Assembly (NCBI GenBank): GCA_963794995.1
Contig: CAWCFV010000002.1
Coordinates: 1,674,001-1,738,000, forward strand
Length of the DNA: 64,000 nt
Direction: 5' to 3'
Source: CAWCFV01 sp963794995
Lineage (GTDB): Bacteria; Actinomycetota; Actinomycetes; JACCUZ01
Shown here: positions 8,843 to 17,401 of the stretch, piece after piece
Layout: every line of letters begins with the position of its first letter
Position numbering within the stretch: the stretch's first letter is position 1
The notes under the pieces: generated by a model
Told to the model about the DNA's origin: nothing
Database searches by the model: none
Seen by the model: only the letters and a program-made list of their open reading frames with translations
Position numbers and translations under genes: made by a program

Positions 8843-9787
8843 TCACACCCTCGACTTGCGGCGGAACACCTGGTCGGCCGCGACCGCGGCAAAGATCAGC
8901 AGCCCCAGGACCGTCTGCTGGTAGGTGGTATCGACTCCCAGCAGGTTCAAGCCGTTCCCGATCAGGGCGAAGGTCAGGATGCCCAACGACCCGCGCCAGA
9001 TCGCGCCGGAGCCGCCGAAGATGCTCACGCCCCCGACGACGGTCGCCGCGATGGCTGTGAAGGCGAAGGTGTCGACGTAGGCGTTCGTGGCACCGGTGCC
9101 GTACCGCCCGACGTAGATGACTCCGGCGAGCCCGGCACCAAGGCCGGAGATCACGTAGCACGAAACGAGGACGCGGTTGCTGCGGATGCCCGCGAGCCGG
9201 GCCGCCTGCCAGTTGCCACCAACCGCGTACACCTTCTTGCCGTACACCGTGTAGGCCAGGACCACGCCCATGAGCGCGGTGAACGCCAGGGAGATCCAGA
9301 CCGCGCCCTTGAGCCCGAGGTACTTCCCCTCCATCACCTCACGCAGCGTCTGCGCAGCCTCTTTGTCCGAGATCGAGACCAGCCCGCCCGCGGCCAGGAT
9401 CAGGCCGAGCCCACGGTAGGTGAACGACGCCGCGAGCGTGCCGATGAACGAGTTGACGTTGGTGGCGGTGATTGCCACGCCGGTCACGAGCCCGAGCAGA
9501 CCACCGAAGATCACCCCGAAGACGACACCCGGCAGCAGCCCGACCGTGTTGATCGCGTTGACCGTCATGATCGCCGAGGCCGTCGCCACCGCCGCGATCG
9601 ACAGGTCGAAGATCCCCACGATGATGCAGAGGGTGGTCGTTGCGGCGAAGATCAGCAGCACCGACGACTGGTCGAGGATGTTCACGGCGTTCCGCAGGGA
9701 GAGGAACGACGGTGACGCGAAGGACAGCACGATGAAGAGGACCGCGAAGACACCGACGATCCCGTAGTTCCTGACACGCTCGATCAT
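8843..9787 (-). CDS. Ribose/xylose-type ABC transporter permease
   Basis: A 314-aa integral membrane protein of the BPD_transp_2 (RbsC-like) family, with eight or more hydrophobic helices. Characteristic segments include GIFDLSIAAVATASA (the equivalent of the GGIDLSVGS loop in RbsC), VYAVGGNWQAARLAGI, and IAATVVGGVSIFGGSGA near the C-terminus. It would form the channel for the substrate delivered by the binding lipoprotein at 11340-12374. The gene overlaps the upstream ATPase gene by four bases (ATGA), so translation is coupled. It is the last gene of the leftward hyu operon. Only one permease gene is present, so a homodimer is expected. Confidence 0.9.
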   Translation of the reverse strand: MIERVRNYGIVGVFAVLFIVLSFASPSFLSLRNAVNILDQSSVLLIFAATTTLCIIVGIFDLSIAAVATASAIMTVNAINTVGLLPGVVFGVIFGGLLGLVTGVAITATNVNSFIGTLAASFTYRGLGLILAAGGLVSISDKEAAQTLREVMEGKYLGLKGAVWISLAFTALMGVVLAYTVYGKKVYAVGGNWQAARLAGIRSNRVLVSCYVISGLGAGLAGVIYVGRYGTGATNAYVDTFAFTAIAATVVGGVSIFGGSGAIWRGSLGILTFALIGNGLNLLGVDTTYQQTVLGLLIFAAVAADQVFRRKSRV

Positions 9788-11289
9788 GCGGGTGGTCCAG
9801 TCTGTCCGAAGAATGCGGAAACGACCGAGGCGTGGTCGTATGGGGCCTGGAACTCTGCGTGGACGCGACCGCGGTGGATCACGAGTACCCGGCTGCAGAC
9901 GCCGAGGACTTCGTCCAGCTCACTGGAGATGAAGAGCACCGCCATGCCGCTGTCAGCCATCTCCATCAGCGTCTGGTGGATGGCGCGCTTGGCCGCGATG
10001 TCCACGCCCCGGGTCGGCTCGTCGACGATCAGCAGGCGCGGTGCGACCTCACGAGCCCGGCCGAAGAGCACCTTCTGCTGGTTCCCGCCGGAGAGAGAAC
10101 CGACCGGCTGTCCGACGTCGTTGAAGCGCAGGTCGACCGCAGCCGCCAGCTCGGCCGCCACAGCTCGCTGCGCACCTTTGGACACCCACCCGCCGCGCGA
10201 GCGGGCGGCAAGCGTGGACAGCAGCAGGTTGTCGACGATCGACGAGCCGAGGACGAGGCCCTCGTCCTTCCGGCTCTCCGGCACCATGAAGACGCCTTGT
10301 CGGATCGACGCGTTCGGGGAGGACGGCCCGACGGGCTCGCCGTCCAGGAGGATCTGCCCACTGTCGAAGGAGTCGGCGCCGTAGAGGCACCGGGCAATCT
10401 CCGTGCGGCCCGAGCCGATGAGGCCGGCGAGTCCGAGGATCTCGCCCTGGCGGATCTCGAAGCTGACGTCGTCGAGGACCCCCGACCGGCTCAGTCCTGA
10501 CACCGCGAGCCGGACCGGACCCGTGGCCTGGGGGCGCGGTTCGTGGTACTCGGTGTCGAGGGCCCGGCCCACCATGCTGGCCACGAGAGTGTCTACCGTC
10601 TCGTCCGCTACCGCCGCCACGCGGACGAGCTCGCCGTCACGCATGATCGCCACCCGGTCCGCCAGCGCGAGAACTTCCTCGAGGTAGTGGGAGATGAGCA
10701 GAACGGCAGAACCGCGAGCAGTGATCTTCCGGATCGCCTCGTGCAGCCGCTCGACCTCGTCAGCGGTCAGCGCCGCCGAGGGCTCGTCCATGATGATCAG
10801 CTCGGCGTCCTGGGACAGAGCACGCATCATCTCGGTCTTCTGCTGGTCGGCGATCCGCAGCCCCGAGACCTTGGCGTCCGGGTCCAGGTCGAACTCGGTC
10901 AGCTCGACCAGCTCGGTGAACTTCTTGCGCATCGCCTTCTTGTTCGGGAAGGGTCCGCGCCGTGGCATGCTGCCGAGCAGCACGTTCTCCTCGACCGTCG
11001 CCTCGGGGACGAGCATGATCTCCTGCGCCATCATGGAGATGCCGGCCTTGAGGCCCTCGTGAGGGTCGCGCAGGGTCACGGGGCGGCCCGACACGGTGAT
11101 GCTGCCGCTGTCGGGGCTCTCGATCCCCGCGATCAGCTTGGCCAGCGTCGACTTCCCGGCGCCGTTCTCTCCGACGAGACCGAGCACCGAGCCGGCGGGC
11201 ACGTCGAGGGACACCCCGCGCACAGCCCGGGTGGCCCCGAACGACTTGACCAGGTCACGGACAGCCACGACGGCAGTGGACGTGCTCAC
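9784..11289 (-). CDS. Sugar-type ABC transporter ATPase, two nucleotide-binding domains
   Basis: A 501-aa RbsA/MglA-like protein with two fused ATPase domains. Domain 1 has Walker A GENGAGKST (about 39-47) and Walker B LIIMDEPSAAL. Domain 2 has the degenerate GLIGSGRTE P-loop (about 290-298), a full signature SLSGGNQQK and Walker B LLIVDEPTRGVD. This asymmetry is normal in the family. It energises the permease encoded just downstream, with which it overlaps by four bases. The GTG start follows GGAGGTGAG. The family mostly imports pentoses, nucleosides or related small molecules, so its presence with hydantoinase genes is notable. Confidence 0.93.
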   Translation of the reverse strand: MSTSTAVVAVRDLVKSFGATRAVRGVSLDVPAGSVLGLVGENGAGKSTLAKLIAGIESPDSGSITVSGRPVTLRDPHEGLKAGISMMAQEIMLVPEATVEENVLLGSMPRRGPFPNKKAMRKKFTELVELTEFDLDPDAKVSGLRIADQQKTEMMRALSQDAELIIMDEPSAALTADEVERLHEAIRKITARGSAVLLISHYLEEVLALADRVAIMRDGELVRVAAVADETVDTLVASMVGRALDTEYHEPRPQATGPVRLAVSGLSRSGVLDDVSFEIRQGEILGLAGLIGSGRTEIARCLYGADSFDSGQILLDGEPVGPSSPNASIRQGVFMVPESRKDEGLVLGSSIVDNLLLSTLAARSRGGWVSKGAQRAVAAELAAAVDLRFNDVGQPVGSLSGGNQQKVLFGRAREVAPRLLIVDEPTRGVDIAAKRAIHQTLMEMADSGMAVLFISSELDEVLGVCSRVLVIHRGRVHAEFQAPYDHASVVSAFFGQTGPPA

Positions 11290-11339
11290 GTGCTCACCTC
11301 CACTGCCGCCGCGACCTCCCTGACTTGCTCTGACCTGGG

Positions 11340-12374
11340 TCAGCCCAGGTCGGAGTAGCTGGACTCGAACTCCGCGATGACGTCCTTGGTGCCCTTGGGG
11401 TCACGCAGCTCCTGGGTGTTGAAGGACGGGTTGTCCAGCTCGCCCTTGGCGTCCTGCAGGCCGAGCTCGACAGACTTCGAGCCCATGCCCTTCACGTCCA
11501 TGTTGTAGAGCGCGAACCAGGAGCCGTCGTTGACCGCGGCGAAAGCCTCCGTGGACGAGCCGTTGCCGATCAGCTTCACCTTCGAGGTGTCGACCACGCT
11601 CTGCGCACCGAGGATCGCCTGCGACGAGCCGACCATCACGTTGATGTCGGGGTTGGCCTGCACCGCGTCCTGTGCGGCCTTCTTGCCGCTGTCCGGGGTG
11701 TAGCCGCCCTCGACCTGGGACACGATCTTGGCGTTCGGGTTGCCTCCGACCGTCTTCACGAAGGCCTCGGTGCGGGCGTTGTCGAGAGGGAGTGCCTTGA
11801 GGCCCTCGAGGTAGGCGACGTTGCACGGGTCGAGGTCGGCACACGCATCGAGAGCGAGCTGGCCGAGAACCTCGCCGTTGGCCACCGGCGTCTCCCCGAC
11901 GACGACCAGTCCGTCCACCTGCGGCTCGAGAGTGGTGAAGTCCGGGCCGAGCGGCGTGAAGCCGGCGACCACGGTGACGCCGGCGTCGATCGCCTCCGTC
12001 GCAGCGGTAGCCATGCCCACCGAGTCGGACGCAAGGACGACGTACATCTGCGCGTCACCCTTCACCGTCTGGTCCTGCACCGCCTTGATCTGTGCTGCGC
12101 CGTCGTACTCCGCGGTCGTGAGGTCCACGACGTCTGCGCCGGCTGCGTCAGCCGCTTCCTGCACTCCGGCGAGCACCGCCTGGGTGAACGAGTTGGACTT
12201 CCAGAAACCGAAGAAGGCGATCTTCTCCACGGCGTTCTCCGTCGAGGCGCTCTCCCCGCCTGCTGCAGCCGATGGTTCGGAGTCCGAGTCCGAGTCGGAG
12301 CCTGAGCCGCACGCGGCCAGGACGAGCGCGAAGACGGGTACGACGGCAAGGCGCAGAACTCTGCTGTTCCTCAC
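11340..12374 (-). CDS. Periplasmic-binding-type lipoprotein (ABC substrate-binding)
   Basis: A 344-aa type-1 periplasmic binding protein. The signal peptide (RVLRLAVVPVFALVLAAC) ends in a lipobox LAAC with Cys22, followed by a Ser/Asp-rich linker (GSGSDSDSDSEP), so it is an outer-face lipoprotein. The fold is recognisable from FFGFWKSNSFTQAVLAGVQEAADAAG, the VVLASDSVGM segment, and IGNGSSTEAFAAV. The substrate is not readable; the context (hydantoinase, ABM protein, aminopeptidase) suggests an amide or modified amino compound rather than a plain sugar. GTG start after AGAGAGG. It is the fourth gene of the leftward operon and precedes the ATPase gene by 50 bases. Confidence 0.92.
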   Translation of the reverse strand: MRNSRVLRLAVVPVFALVLAACGSGSDSDSDSEPSAAAGGESASTENAVEKIAFFGFWKSNSFTQAVLAGVQEAADAAGADVVDLTTAEYDGAAQIKAVQDQTVKGDAQMYVVLASDSVGMATAATEAIDAGVTVVAGFTPLGPDFTTLEPQVDGLVVVGETPVANGEVLGQLALDACADLDPCNVAYLEGLKALPLDNARTEAFVKTVGGNPNAKIVSQVEGGYTPDSGKKAAQDAVQANPDINVMVGSSQAILGAQSVVDTSKVKLIGNGSSTEAFAAVNDGSWFALYNMDVKGMGSKSVELGLQDAKGELDNPSFNTQELRDPKGTKDVIAEFESSYSDLG

Positions 12375-12436
12375 GGTTATGCCTCTCTCTGGTTCCTGAT
12401 GGAGTTGAGTGCCTCATGACGATTGACGCCGACCGC

Positions 12437-12760
12437 TCAGCCGGCCTCGTGGACCGCGTGCAGGACCTGCCACTGCTGTGCCGGTGCCGTGGCGTCGAAG
12501 TCGCCCGCCACGAGCTGCGTCAGGTCCTCCGAAGCCACCCCGCGCGACGGGTGGTCCATCCACCGCTGGTAGGCGGCCTCGTCCTGCCACAGACCCAGCA
12601 CGTACGCGGTGTCTGCCTCGTTCTGCGGGCTGGCCAGCACCAGTGTCTGGCAGCCCTCGACCTGGATGGCCGTCTCGAGGACCTGGTGACGGGCGAAGGC
12701 CTCGCCGAGCGCAGGAACTGCTCCTGCCTTGAGGTCGAAGCGGAGCACCGAGAGGATCAC
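12437..12760 (-). CDS. ABM-domain protein (antibiotic-biosynthesis-monooxygenase-like)
   Basis: A 107-aa protein of the dimeric alpha/beta-barrel ABM family. The strand-helix pattern is plain: SVLRFDLKAG, ALGEAFARHQVLETAIQVEGCQTLVLA, YVLGLWQDEAAYQRWMDHPSR. Such proteins are cofactor-free monooxygenases, heme or quinol oxidases, or small-molecule binders; the reaction cannot be assigned. Its GTG start overlaps the HyuB stop (GTGA at 12757-12760), so it is translated with the hydantoinase genes and may act on the same substrate. Confidence 0.75.
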   Translation of the reverse strand: MILSVLRFDLKAGAVPALGEAFARHQVLETAIQVEGCQTLVLASPQNEADTAYVLGLWQDEAAYQRWMDHPSRGVASEDLTQLVAGDFDATAPAQQWQVLHAVHEAG

Positions 12761-14487
12761 CCGGGCACCGCCGCGCCGCGGGCCTCGGCGGTGGCGGCCT
12801 CATCGACCTCGAAGGACTCGGCGTCGATCACGACTCCGTAGTCACGGCGTGCCGCCTCGGCCGACACGAAGCCCTGCCTGACGTCCTCGGCAACCGAGGC
12901 GACCGCGCGCTGGAGCGGGTTGCCCCATCCGCCGCCGCCACCGGTGAGGTTGACGATCGTGCCGCCGGTGTCGAAGTTGTTGTAGCTGACCCCGACCTCA
13001 CGCTCCTGGTCGCTGCCGCGGTGGACGATGACGGTGTTCTTCTCGCCTTCATTCCCGCCGGCGACCGCCCAGGGCCGCGTCTTGGTCTTGTAGTTGATGA
13101 CGATGGCATCGGTGGGTGCCAGGAACCGGTAGGCACGGACGACGCCGACGCCGCCCCGGTGCTGCCCGGCCCCTCCCGAGTCCGGTCGGAAGCGGTACTC
13201 GTCGATCAGCATCGGCGCCTTGTTCTCGAGCACCTCGACGGGGTTGTTGCGGCAACCAGGCTCGGTCACGTGCATGATGCCGTCCTCGCCGTCACCTTCC
13301 GCGTGGGCACCGAAGCCGACCGCGTCATTGGTGGCTTCCAGCCAGGCCGCACCCGTCCGCGGGTTGACGCCGAGCGCCATCACGTCGCAGACGTCACCGC
13401 CGGTGCAGGCGGGCACGACGTCCGGCAGGCCCTGCGCAAGCGCCTTCATGACCACTTCGGGAGCGAGCAAGCCGGTCCACAAGGTGAAGGTGGGCATGGG
13501 CGGCTCGGCGTGCATCAGAGAGCCAGGGGTGGTGCGGACCTCGAGGTTGCGGAAGTTGCCCGCGCAGATCGGCGTGTCCGGCGTGGTGAGCGCCTTGAAC
13601 GCAAGCCGCGAGGCCGCGATGGTCAGGCCGATGGGCATGTTGATCGGCCCGGCGGCGGGCTTGTCCGTGGCGGTCCAGTCGATCACCATCCGGTCATCCT
13701 CGACCGTGACCGTCACGCGCAGCTCGACCAGCTCGTCGAGGGTGATGCCGTCGGTGTCGACGTAGTCCAGCGCGCTCCAGGTCCCCTTCGGGAGCCTGGA
13801 GACAGCTGCACGGGAGAGCCGCTCGCCGTGGTCGCTGATCTCGGCCATGGCGGCGAGCAGCGTGTCCGGGCCGTACTTGCGGGCGATCTCCTGCAGCCGG
13901 ACGTCCCCCGTGTGCACCGCGGAGACCTCGGCCTGCAAGTCGCCGATGGTGCGCTCCGGCATCCGGCTGTTGAACCGGATGATGTTGAAGATGTCCTCGC
14001 GGATCTTGCCGCGCTCGTAGAGCTTCACCACCGGAAAGAAGATGCCTTCCTCGGCCATGTCGGTGGAGTCGAGCACGTAGCCGGCGTCGCGCTGCTTGAG
14101 ATCGAGCAGGTGGACGCGGCACGACGCGAAACCCAGGTGGGTCTCCCCCGCGAAGATCGGGCAGAAGACGAGGACGTCCAACGTGTGGGCCGCGGACCAG
14201 TACGGGTAGTTCAGCATGAAGACGTCGCCCGGGAACATGTTCGCCATCCCGGTGAACTCGATCCCCTTCTGGATGCCGAACTCGTTGGCGCCGGAGAAGA
14301 TGGCGATCCCCGGCGCCTCGGCGATCGTGTTGCCCTCGGGGTCGTGCAGCGCGATCCCGTAGTCGTGGATCTCGTAGACGACGGTGTTGTACGCCGTCCG
14401 GCAGAGGTTGCGGGCCATCTCCTGCGCGGCCGACAGCATGCTGTGCCGGATGACCTCCGTGGTGATCGAGTCGACCATCTCCGTCAC
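12757..14487 (-). CDS. Hydantoinase B/oxoprolinase family protein
   Basis: A 576-aa HyuB-type subunit. Family landmarks include ITTEVIRHSMLSAAQEM at the start, YNTVVYEIHDYGIALHD, PGDVFMLNYPYWSAAHT, RTIGDLQAEVSA near residue 180, and GGAGQHRGGVG near 440. HyuB works with HyuA in ATP-dependent opening of cyclic amides such as N-methylhydantoin or 5-oxoproline, or in carboxylation (acetone/acetophenone carboxylase relatives). The exact substrate cannot be read. GTG start overlaps the HyuA stop by four bases; its own stop overlaps the ABM gene. No third carboxylase-type gamma subunit is present, which favours a hydantoinase/oxoprolinase role over a carboxylase. Confidence 0.9.
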   Translation of the reverse strand: MTEMVDSITTEVIRHSMLSAAQEMARNLCRTAYNTVVYEIHDYGIALHDPEGNTIAEAPGIAIFSGANEFGIQKGIEFTGMANMFPGDVFMLNYPYWSAAHTLDVLVFCPIFAGETHLGFASCRVHLLDLKQRDAGYVLDSTDMAEEGIFFPVVKLYERGKIREDIFNIIRFNSRMPERTIGDLQAEVSAVHTGDVRLQEIARKYGPDTLLAAMAEISDHGERLSRAAVSRLPKGTWSALDYVDTDGITLDELVELRVTVTVEDDRMVIDWTATDKPAAGPINMPIGLTIAASRLAFKALTTPDTPICAGNFRNLEVRTTPGSLMHAEPPMPTFTLWTGLLAPEVVMKALAQGLPDVVPACTGGDVCDVMALGVNPRTGAAWLEATNDAVGFGAHAEGDGEDGIMHVTEPGCRNNPVEVLENKAPMLIDEYRFRPDSGGAGQHRGGVGVVRAYRFLAPTDAIVINYKTKTRPWAVAGGNEGEKNTVIVHRGSDQEREVGVSYNNFDTGGTIVNLTGGGGGWGNPLQRAVASVAEDVRQGFVSAEAARRDYGVVIDAESFEVDEAATAEARGAAVPG

Positions 14488-16529
14488 TTCCCCTCTGCCA
14501 CTGTGATGACGATCTCGCCGTAGGGACCGACCCTCGCCGTATCTCCCTGGTGCATGACGGTCGTTCCGGTGTGCTCGCTGATGACGGCCGGGCCGGAGAG
14601 ACTGTCGCCGTGGGCGAGGGCGTCACGGTGGTAGACCGCGTATTCCACACGCGAGCCGTCCACCTGGACGACGGAGCGGTGCGAGCGAGGCTCGACCGAG
14701 TGCCCATCGCGACGAGGCATGGTCGGGAGGACCGGCGGCTCCTGCCGGCCCGTGGCGGCGAGGCGGACCGCGACCACCTCGACGGGGTCGGGCATCGTGT
14801 GTCCGTAGGCGCGCTCGTGGGCGGCGTCGAAGGCCTTCTTGACCCGCTCGATCTCCGCCGCGTCGATGACCTCACCCTCGACCTGCAGCGTCACACTGTG
14901 CTCCTGGCCGACGTAGCGCAGGTCCATCGTGATCTCGTACTCCTGCGACTCCGGACCGAAGTCCTCCGCCACGAGTAGCGACTCGCCCTCGGCGCGCATC
15001 TCGATCAGGTCGGTCTGCACCACCCCGAGGTCGAGCTCGTCGAGGAGACCGATCCGGGTCCGGGAGAAGTCGTGCCGCACGTCGGCCATCAGCATGCCGA
15101 AGGCGCAGAAGGCACCCGGGCCCGGCGGCATGATGACGGTCGAGACGGACAGCTCTCGCGCGACGTCGACACCCACCAGGCCGCCTCCGCCGCCGAAGGA
15201 CAGCAGAGCGAAGTCAGCAGGGTTGTGCCCGAGCTCCACGGTGATGGCACGGACCGCGCCGACGATCTTCGTCGTGGAGATGCGCAGGACCCCACGGGCC
15301 ACCGCGTCGACCGACATCCCCACGGCCTCCGCCGCGACCTGTAGAGCCGCGGCTGCCTTGTCGCTGTCCAGGGTCAGGCTGCCGGCCAGGGCGATGTCGT
15401 TCCCGAGGTACCCGACGTGCAGAGCGGCGTCGGTGAAGGTGGCCTGGGTGCCACCCTTGCCGTACGCCGCCGGGCCGGGGTCGGCGCCAGCACTGGCCGG
15501 ACCGACCTGCAGATGGTCCCCCTCGTCGATCCAGACGAGCGAGCCGCCGCCCGCGCCGATCGTGTGGATGTAGAGCGAGGCGAGGTTGATCGGCTGACCT
15601 TCGAACGAAGCGTCGAAGTAGGTCAGCGGCTCGCCGTCGACGACGAGCGAGGCGTCCAGGCTCGTGCCCCCCATGTCGATGGTGATCAGGTCCGGGTAGC
15701 CGGCCGCCTTTGCGAACCAGGAGGCGCCCAGCACGCCGCCGGCCGGGCCCGACAGGATGAGGTTGACCGGGGCCTCCTTGGCCGACCGCGCGGTCATCGC
15801 TCCGCCACCCGAGCGCGTCATCAGGAACTGGCCGCCGAACCCACGGTCGTTGATGGCGCCCTCGAGGTCCACGAGGTAGCTGCGGACGATGGGCTTGATG
15901 TACGCGTCGAGGACGGCCGTGCTCGTCCGCTCGTACTCGCGCAGCTGGCGGGAGAGATCGGAGCTGAGGGTCACGGCAACGTCGGGCGCCTCGGCGGCGA
16001 GGATCTCGCCCATGCGCTGCTCGTGCGCGGGGTTGACGTAGGAGTGCAGGAAGGACACCGCGACCGACTCCAGGCCCATGGTCGCGATCTGCCGGGCCGC
16101 GGCCACCGCGCTCGCCTCGTCGAAGGCGACGAGGACGTTGCCCTCGAAGTCCATCCGCTCGAAGACCTCGACGATGTGCTGTCGCTGCACGAGGCTCGGC
16201 GGCTTGCGGTACTTGAAGTCGTACATCGGGGTGCGGTCGGTGCGACCCAGCAGGTACACGTCACGGAAACCGTGGGTGGTGACGATGCCGGTGCGCGCCC
16301 CGCGTCGGGTGAGCAGCGCGTTGAGCCCGAGGGTCGTGCCGTGGATGAACGTCATGATGTCGTCCATCCCGGCGCCGCTGGCCTCGAAGCCGTCCAGGAC
16401 GCCCTCGTCGGGGCGGCTGGGGGTGGTCGGCACCTTGTCGAACTTCAGCTCGGCACTGGTCCCGTCGAGCGTCACCACATCCGTGAAGGTCCCGCCGACG
16501 TCGATGGCCACCCGCGTACCAGAACTCAT
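14484..16529 (-). CDS. Hydantoinase A/oxoprolinase family protein
   Basis: A 681-aa HyuA-type ATPase subunit. The N-terminal phosphate loop of the actin-like fold is visible (AIDVGGTFTDVV, residues about 8-19), then FIHGTTLGLNALLTRRGA, TMDL-type core segments including TIDMGGTSLDASLV and IGAGGGSLVWIDEG, and ALLSFGGGGGLVG near 435. It hydrolyses ATP to activate a cyclic amide carbonyl for HyuB. ATG 16529 follows GGAGAGG. It is the first gene of a six-gene leftward operon (hyuA, hyuB, ABM, binding protein, ATPase, permease). A palindromic box lies 52 bases upstream of the start, and the GntR gene behind it is the likely regulator. Confidence 0.92.
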   Translation of the reverse strand: MSSGTRVAIDVGGTFTDVVTLDGTSAELKFDKVPTTPSRPDEGVLDGFEASGAGMDDIMTFIHGTTLGLNALLTRRGARTGIVTTHGFRDVYLLGRTDRTPMYDFKYRKPPSLVQRQHIVEVFERMDFEGNVLVAFDEASAVAAARQIATMGLESVAVSFLHSYVNPAHEQRMGEILAAEAPDVAVTLSSDLSRQLREYERTSTAVLDAYIKPIVRSYLVDLEGAINDRGFGGQFLMTRSGGGAMTARSAKEAPVNLILSGPAGGVLGASWFAKAAGYPDLITIDMGGTSLDASLVVDGEPLTYFDASFEGQPINLASLYIHTIGAGGGSLVWIDEGDHLQVGPASAGADPGPAAYGKGGTQATFTDAALHVGYLGNDIALAGSLTLDSDKAAAALQVAAEAVGMSVDAVARGVLRISTTKIVGAVRAITVELGHNPADFALLSFGGGGGLVGVDVARELSVSTVIMPPGPGAFCAFGMLMADVRHDFSRTRIGLLDELDLGVVQTDLIEMRAEGESLLVAEDFGPESQEYEITMDLRYVGQEHSVTLQVEGEVIDAAEIERVKKAFDAAHERAYGHTMPDPVEVVAVRLAATGRQEPPVLPTMPRRDGHSVEPRSHRSVVQVDGSRVEYAVYHRDALAHGDSLSGPAVISEHTGTTVMHQGDTARVGPYGEIVITVAEGK

Positions 16530-16580
16530 GTGCAGCGCCTCTCCGATGCCGCCAGCGGCGGCGAGAATATGTGCCCTTCA

Positions 16581-16600
16581 ATATGTGCAATTGTACTGGG
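16581..16600 (-). promoter_or_regulatory. Probable GntR operator and promoter of hyuA
   Basis: Read toward hyuA, the site is CAGTACAATTGCACATAT, a near-palindrome centred on CAATTG. It matches the site at 18661-18678 in 17 of 18 positions and in the same orientation relative to its gene. TACAAT within it makes a good -10 element for hyuA, with CTGGCG as a poor -35 17 bp upstream. A repressor bound here would block polymerase. A partial second copy of ATATGTGC lies at 16567-16574. Confidence 0.65.
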
Positions 16601-16634
16601 CCGCGCCAAAGACGCCAGGGCTGTTACCGGACTG

Positions 16635-17345
16635 TTACCTGGGGGCCTGGCCCGGGTCGGCCGCCCGCGCGGCCAGCTCGCGCGCCCGCGCCGCCAGGGC
16701 GTAGCCCATGTGCAGCTCGGTGACGCGAGCGACCTCGGTCACGTCGTGGGCCGCCATCGCGTCGAGGAGCTGAAGGTGCTGCTGCGCCGTCTCCACGAGC
16801 AGGTCCAGGGTGGCCAGGTAGGGGACGGTGTGCACCCGCGCCCTCGACCTCAGGTCCTCGACCAGCTCGGTGAGCATCGGGTTGCCGCACAGGCCGGTCA
16901 GCTGGCGGTGGAACAGGTAGTCGACCTCGACGAACCCGCGCAGGTCGCTGTGCCGAGCGTGTCGCAGGATGTCCTTCGCCATTCGGCGCAGCGGCGCGAG
17001 CTGCTGCGCCGTGATCGTCTCGGCGATGCTGCATGTGGTGGGCACCTCGATGAGGCGGCGGATCTCCACGGTCTGCGCGATCGTCTCCGGCGAAGGGTCC
17101 ACGACAAGAAAGCCCTTGCTCGGCACCGCCACCACGAGACCCTGCTGGACGAGGTCGAGGACGCCCTCCCGGACCGGCGTCGCGGAGATGCCGAACTTCT
17201 CGGCCAGCGCGGGCACCGAGAAGGTGGAACCGGGCACGAGATCTCCCGTGAACAGCGCACTGCGCAGCCACGACGCCACCTGCTCGCGCAGGCTCGGGTC
17301 GGGCCGGATGGTCGCGACGCTCCGGAGCGAGGGCACAGCACTCAC
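16635..17345 (-). CDS. GntR-family regulator, FCD/FadR subfamily
   Basis: A 236-aa regulator with an N-terminal winged helix (LREQVASWLRSALFTGDLVPG, then ALAEKFGISATPVREGVLDL as the recognition helix) and an all-helical FCD ligand domain. Candidate metal/ligand residues of FCD proteins are seen in FVEVDYLFHRQL and near HLQLLDAMAAHD. GTG 17345 was chosen since the winged helix starts about 15 residues later; the 37 residues upstream are unlike the family. The gene is 56 bases downstream of the amidohydrolase and co-directional, so probably co-transcribed with it and self-regulated via the box at 18661. It is the best candidate to bind both boxes. Confidence 0.85.
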   Translation of the reverse strand: MSAVPSLRSVATIRPDPSLREQVASWLRSALFTGDLVPGSTFSVPALAEKFGISATPVREGVLDLVQQGLVVAVPSKGFLVVDPSPETIAQTVEIRRLIEVPTTCSIAETITAQQLAPLRRMAKDILRHARHSDLRGFVEVDYLFHRQLTGLCGNPMLTELVEDLRSRARVHTVPYLATLDLLVETAQQHLQLLDAMAAHDVTEVARVTELHMGYALAARARELAARAADPGQAPR

Positions 17346-17401
17346 GTGGCGATCATGCCCCACCGACCCCGCACACCGAGCTTCCGCAGCCTGCCGACAT
17401 C

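Noticed and set aside
12757..16529. Acetone or acetophenone carboxylase
   Set aside because: No gamma-subunit gene is present; the ABM protein is unrelated to it. A hydantoinase/oxoprolinase role fits better.
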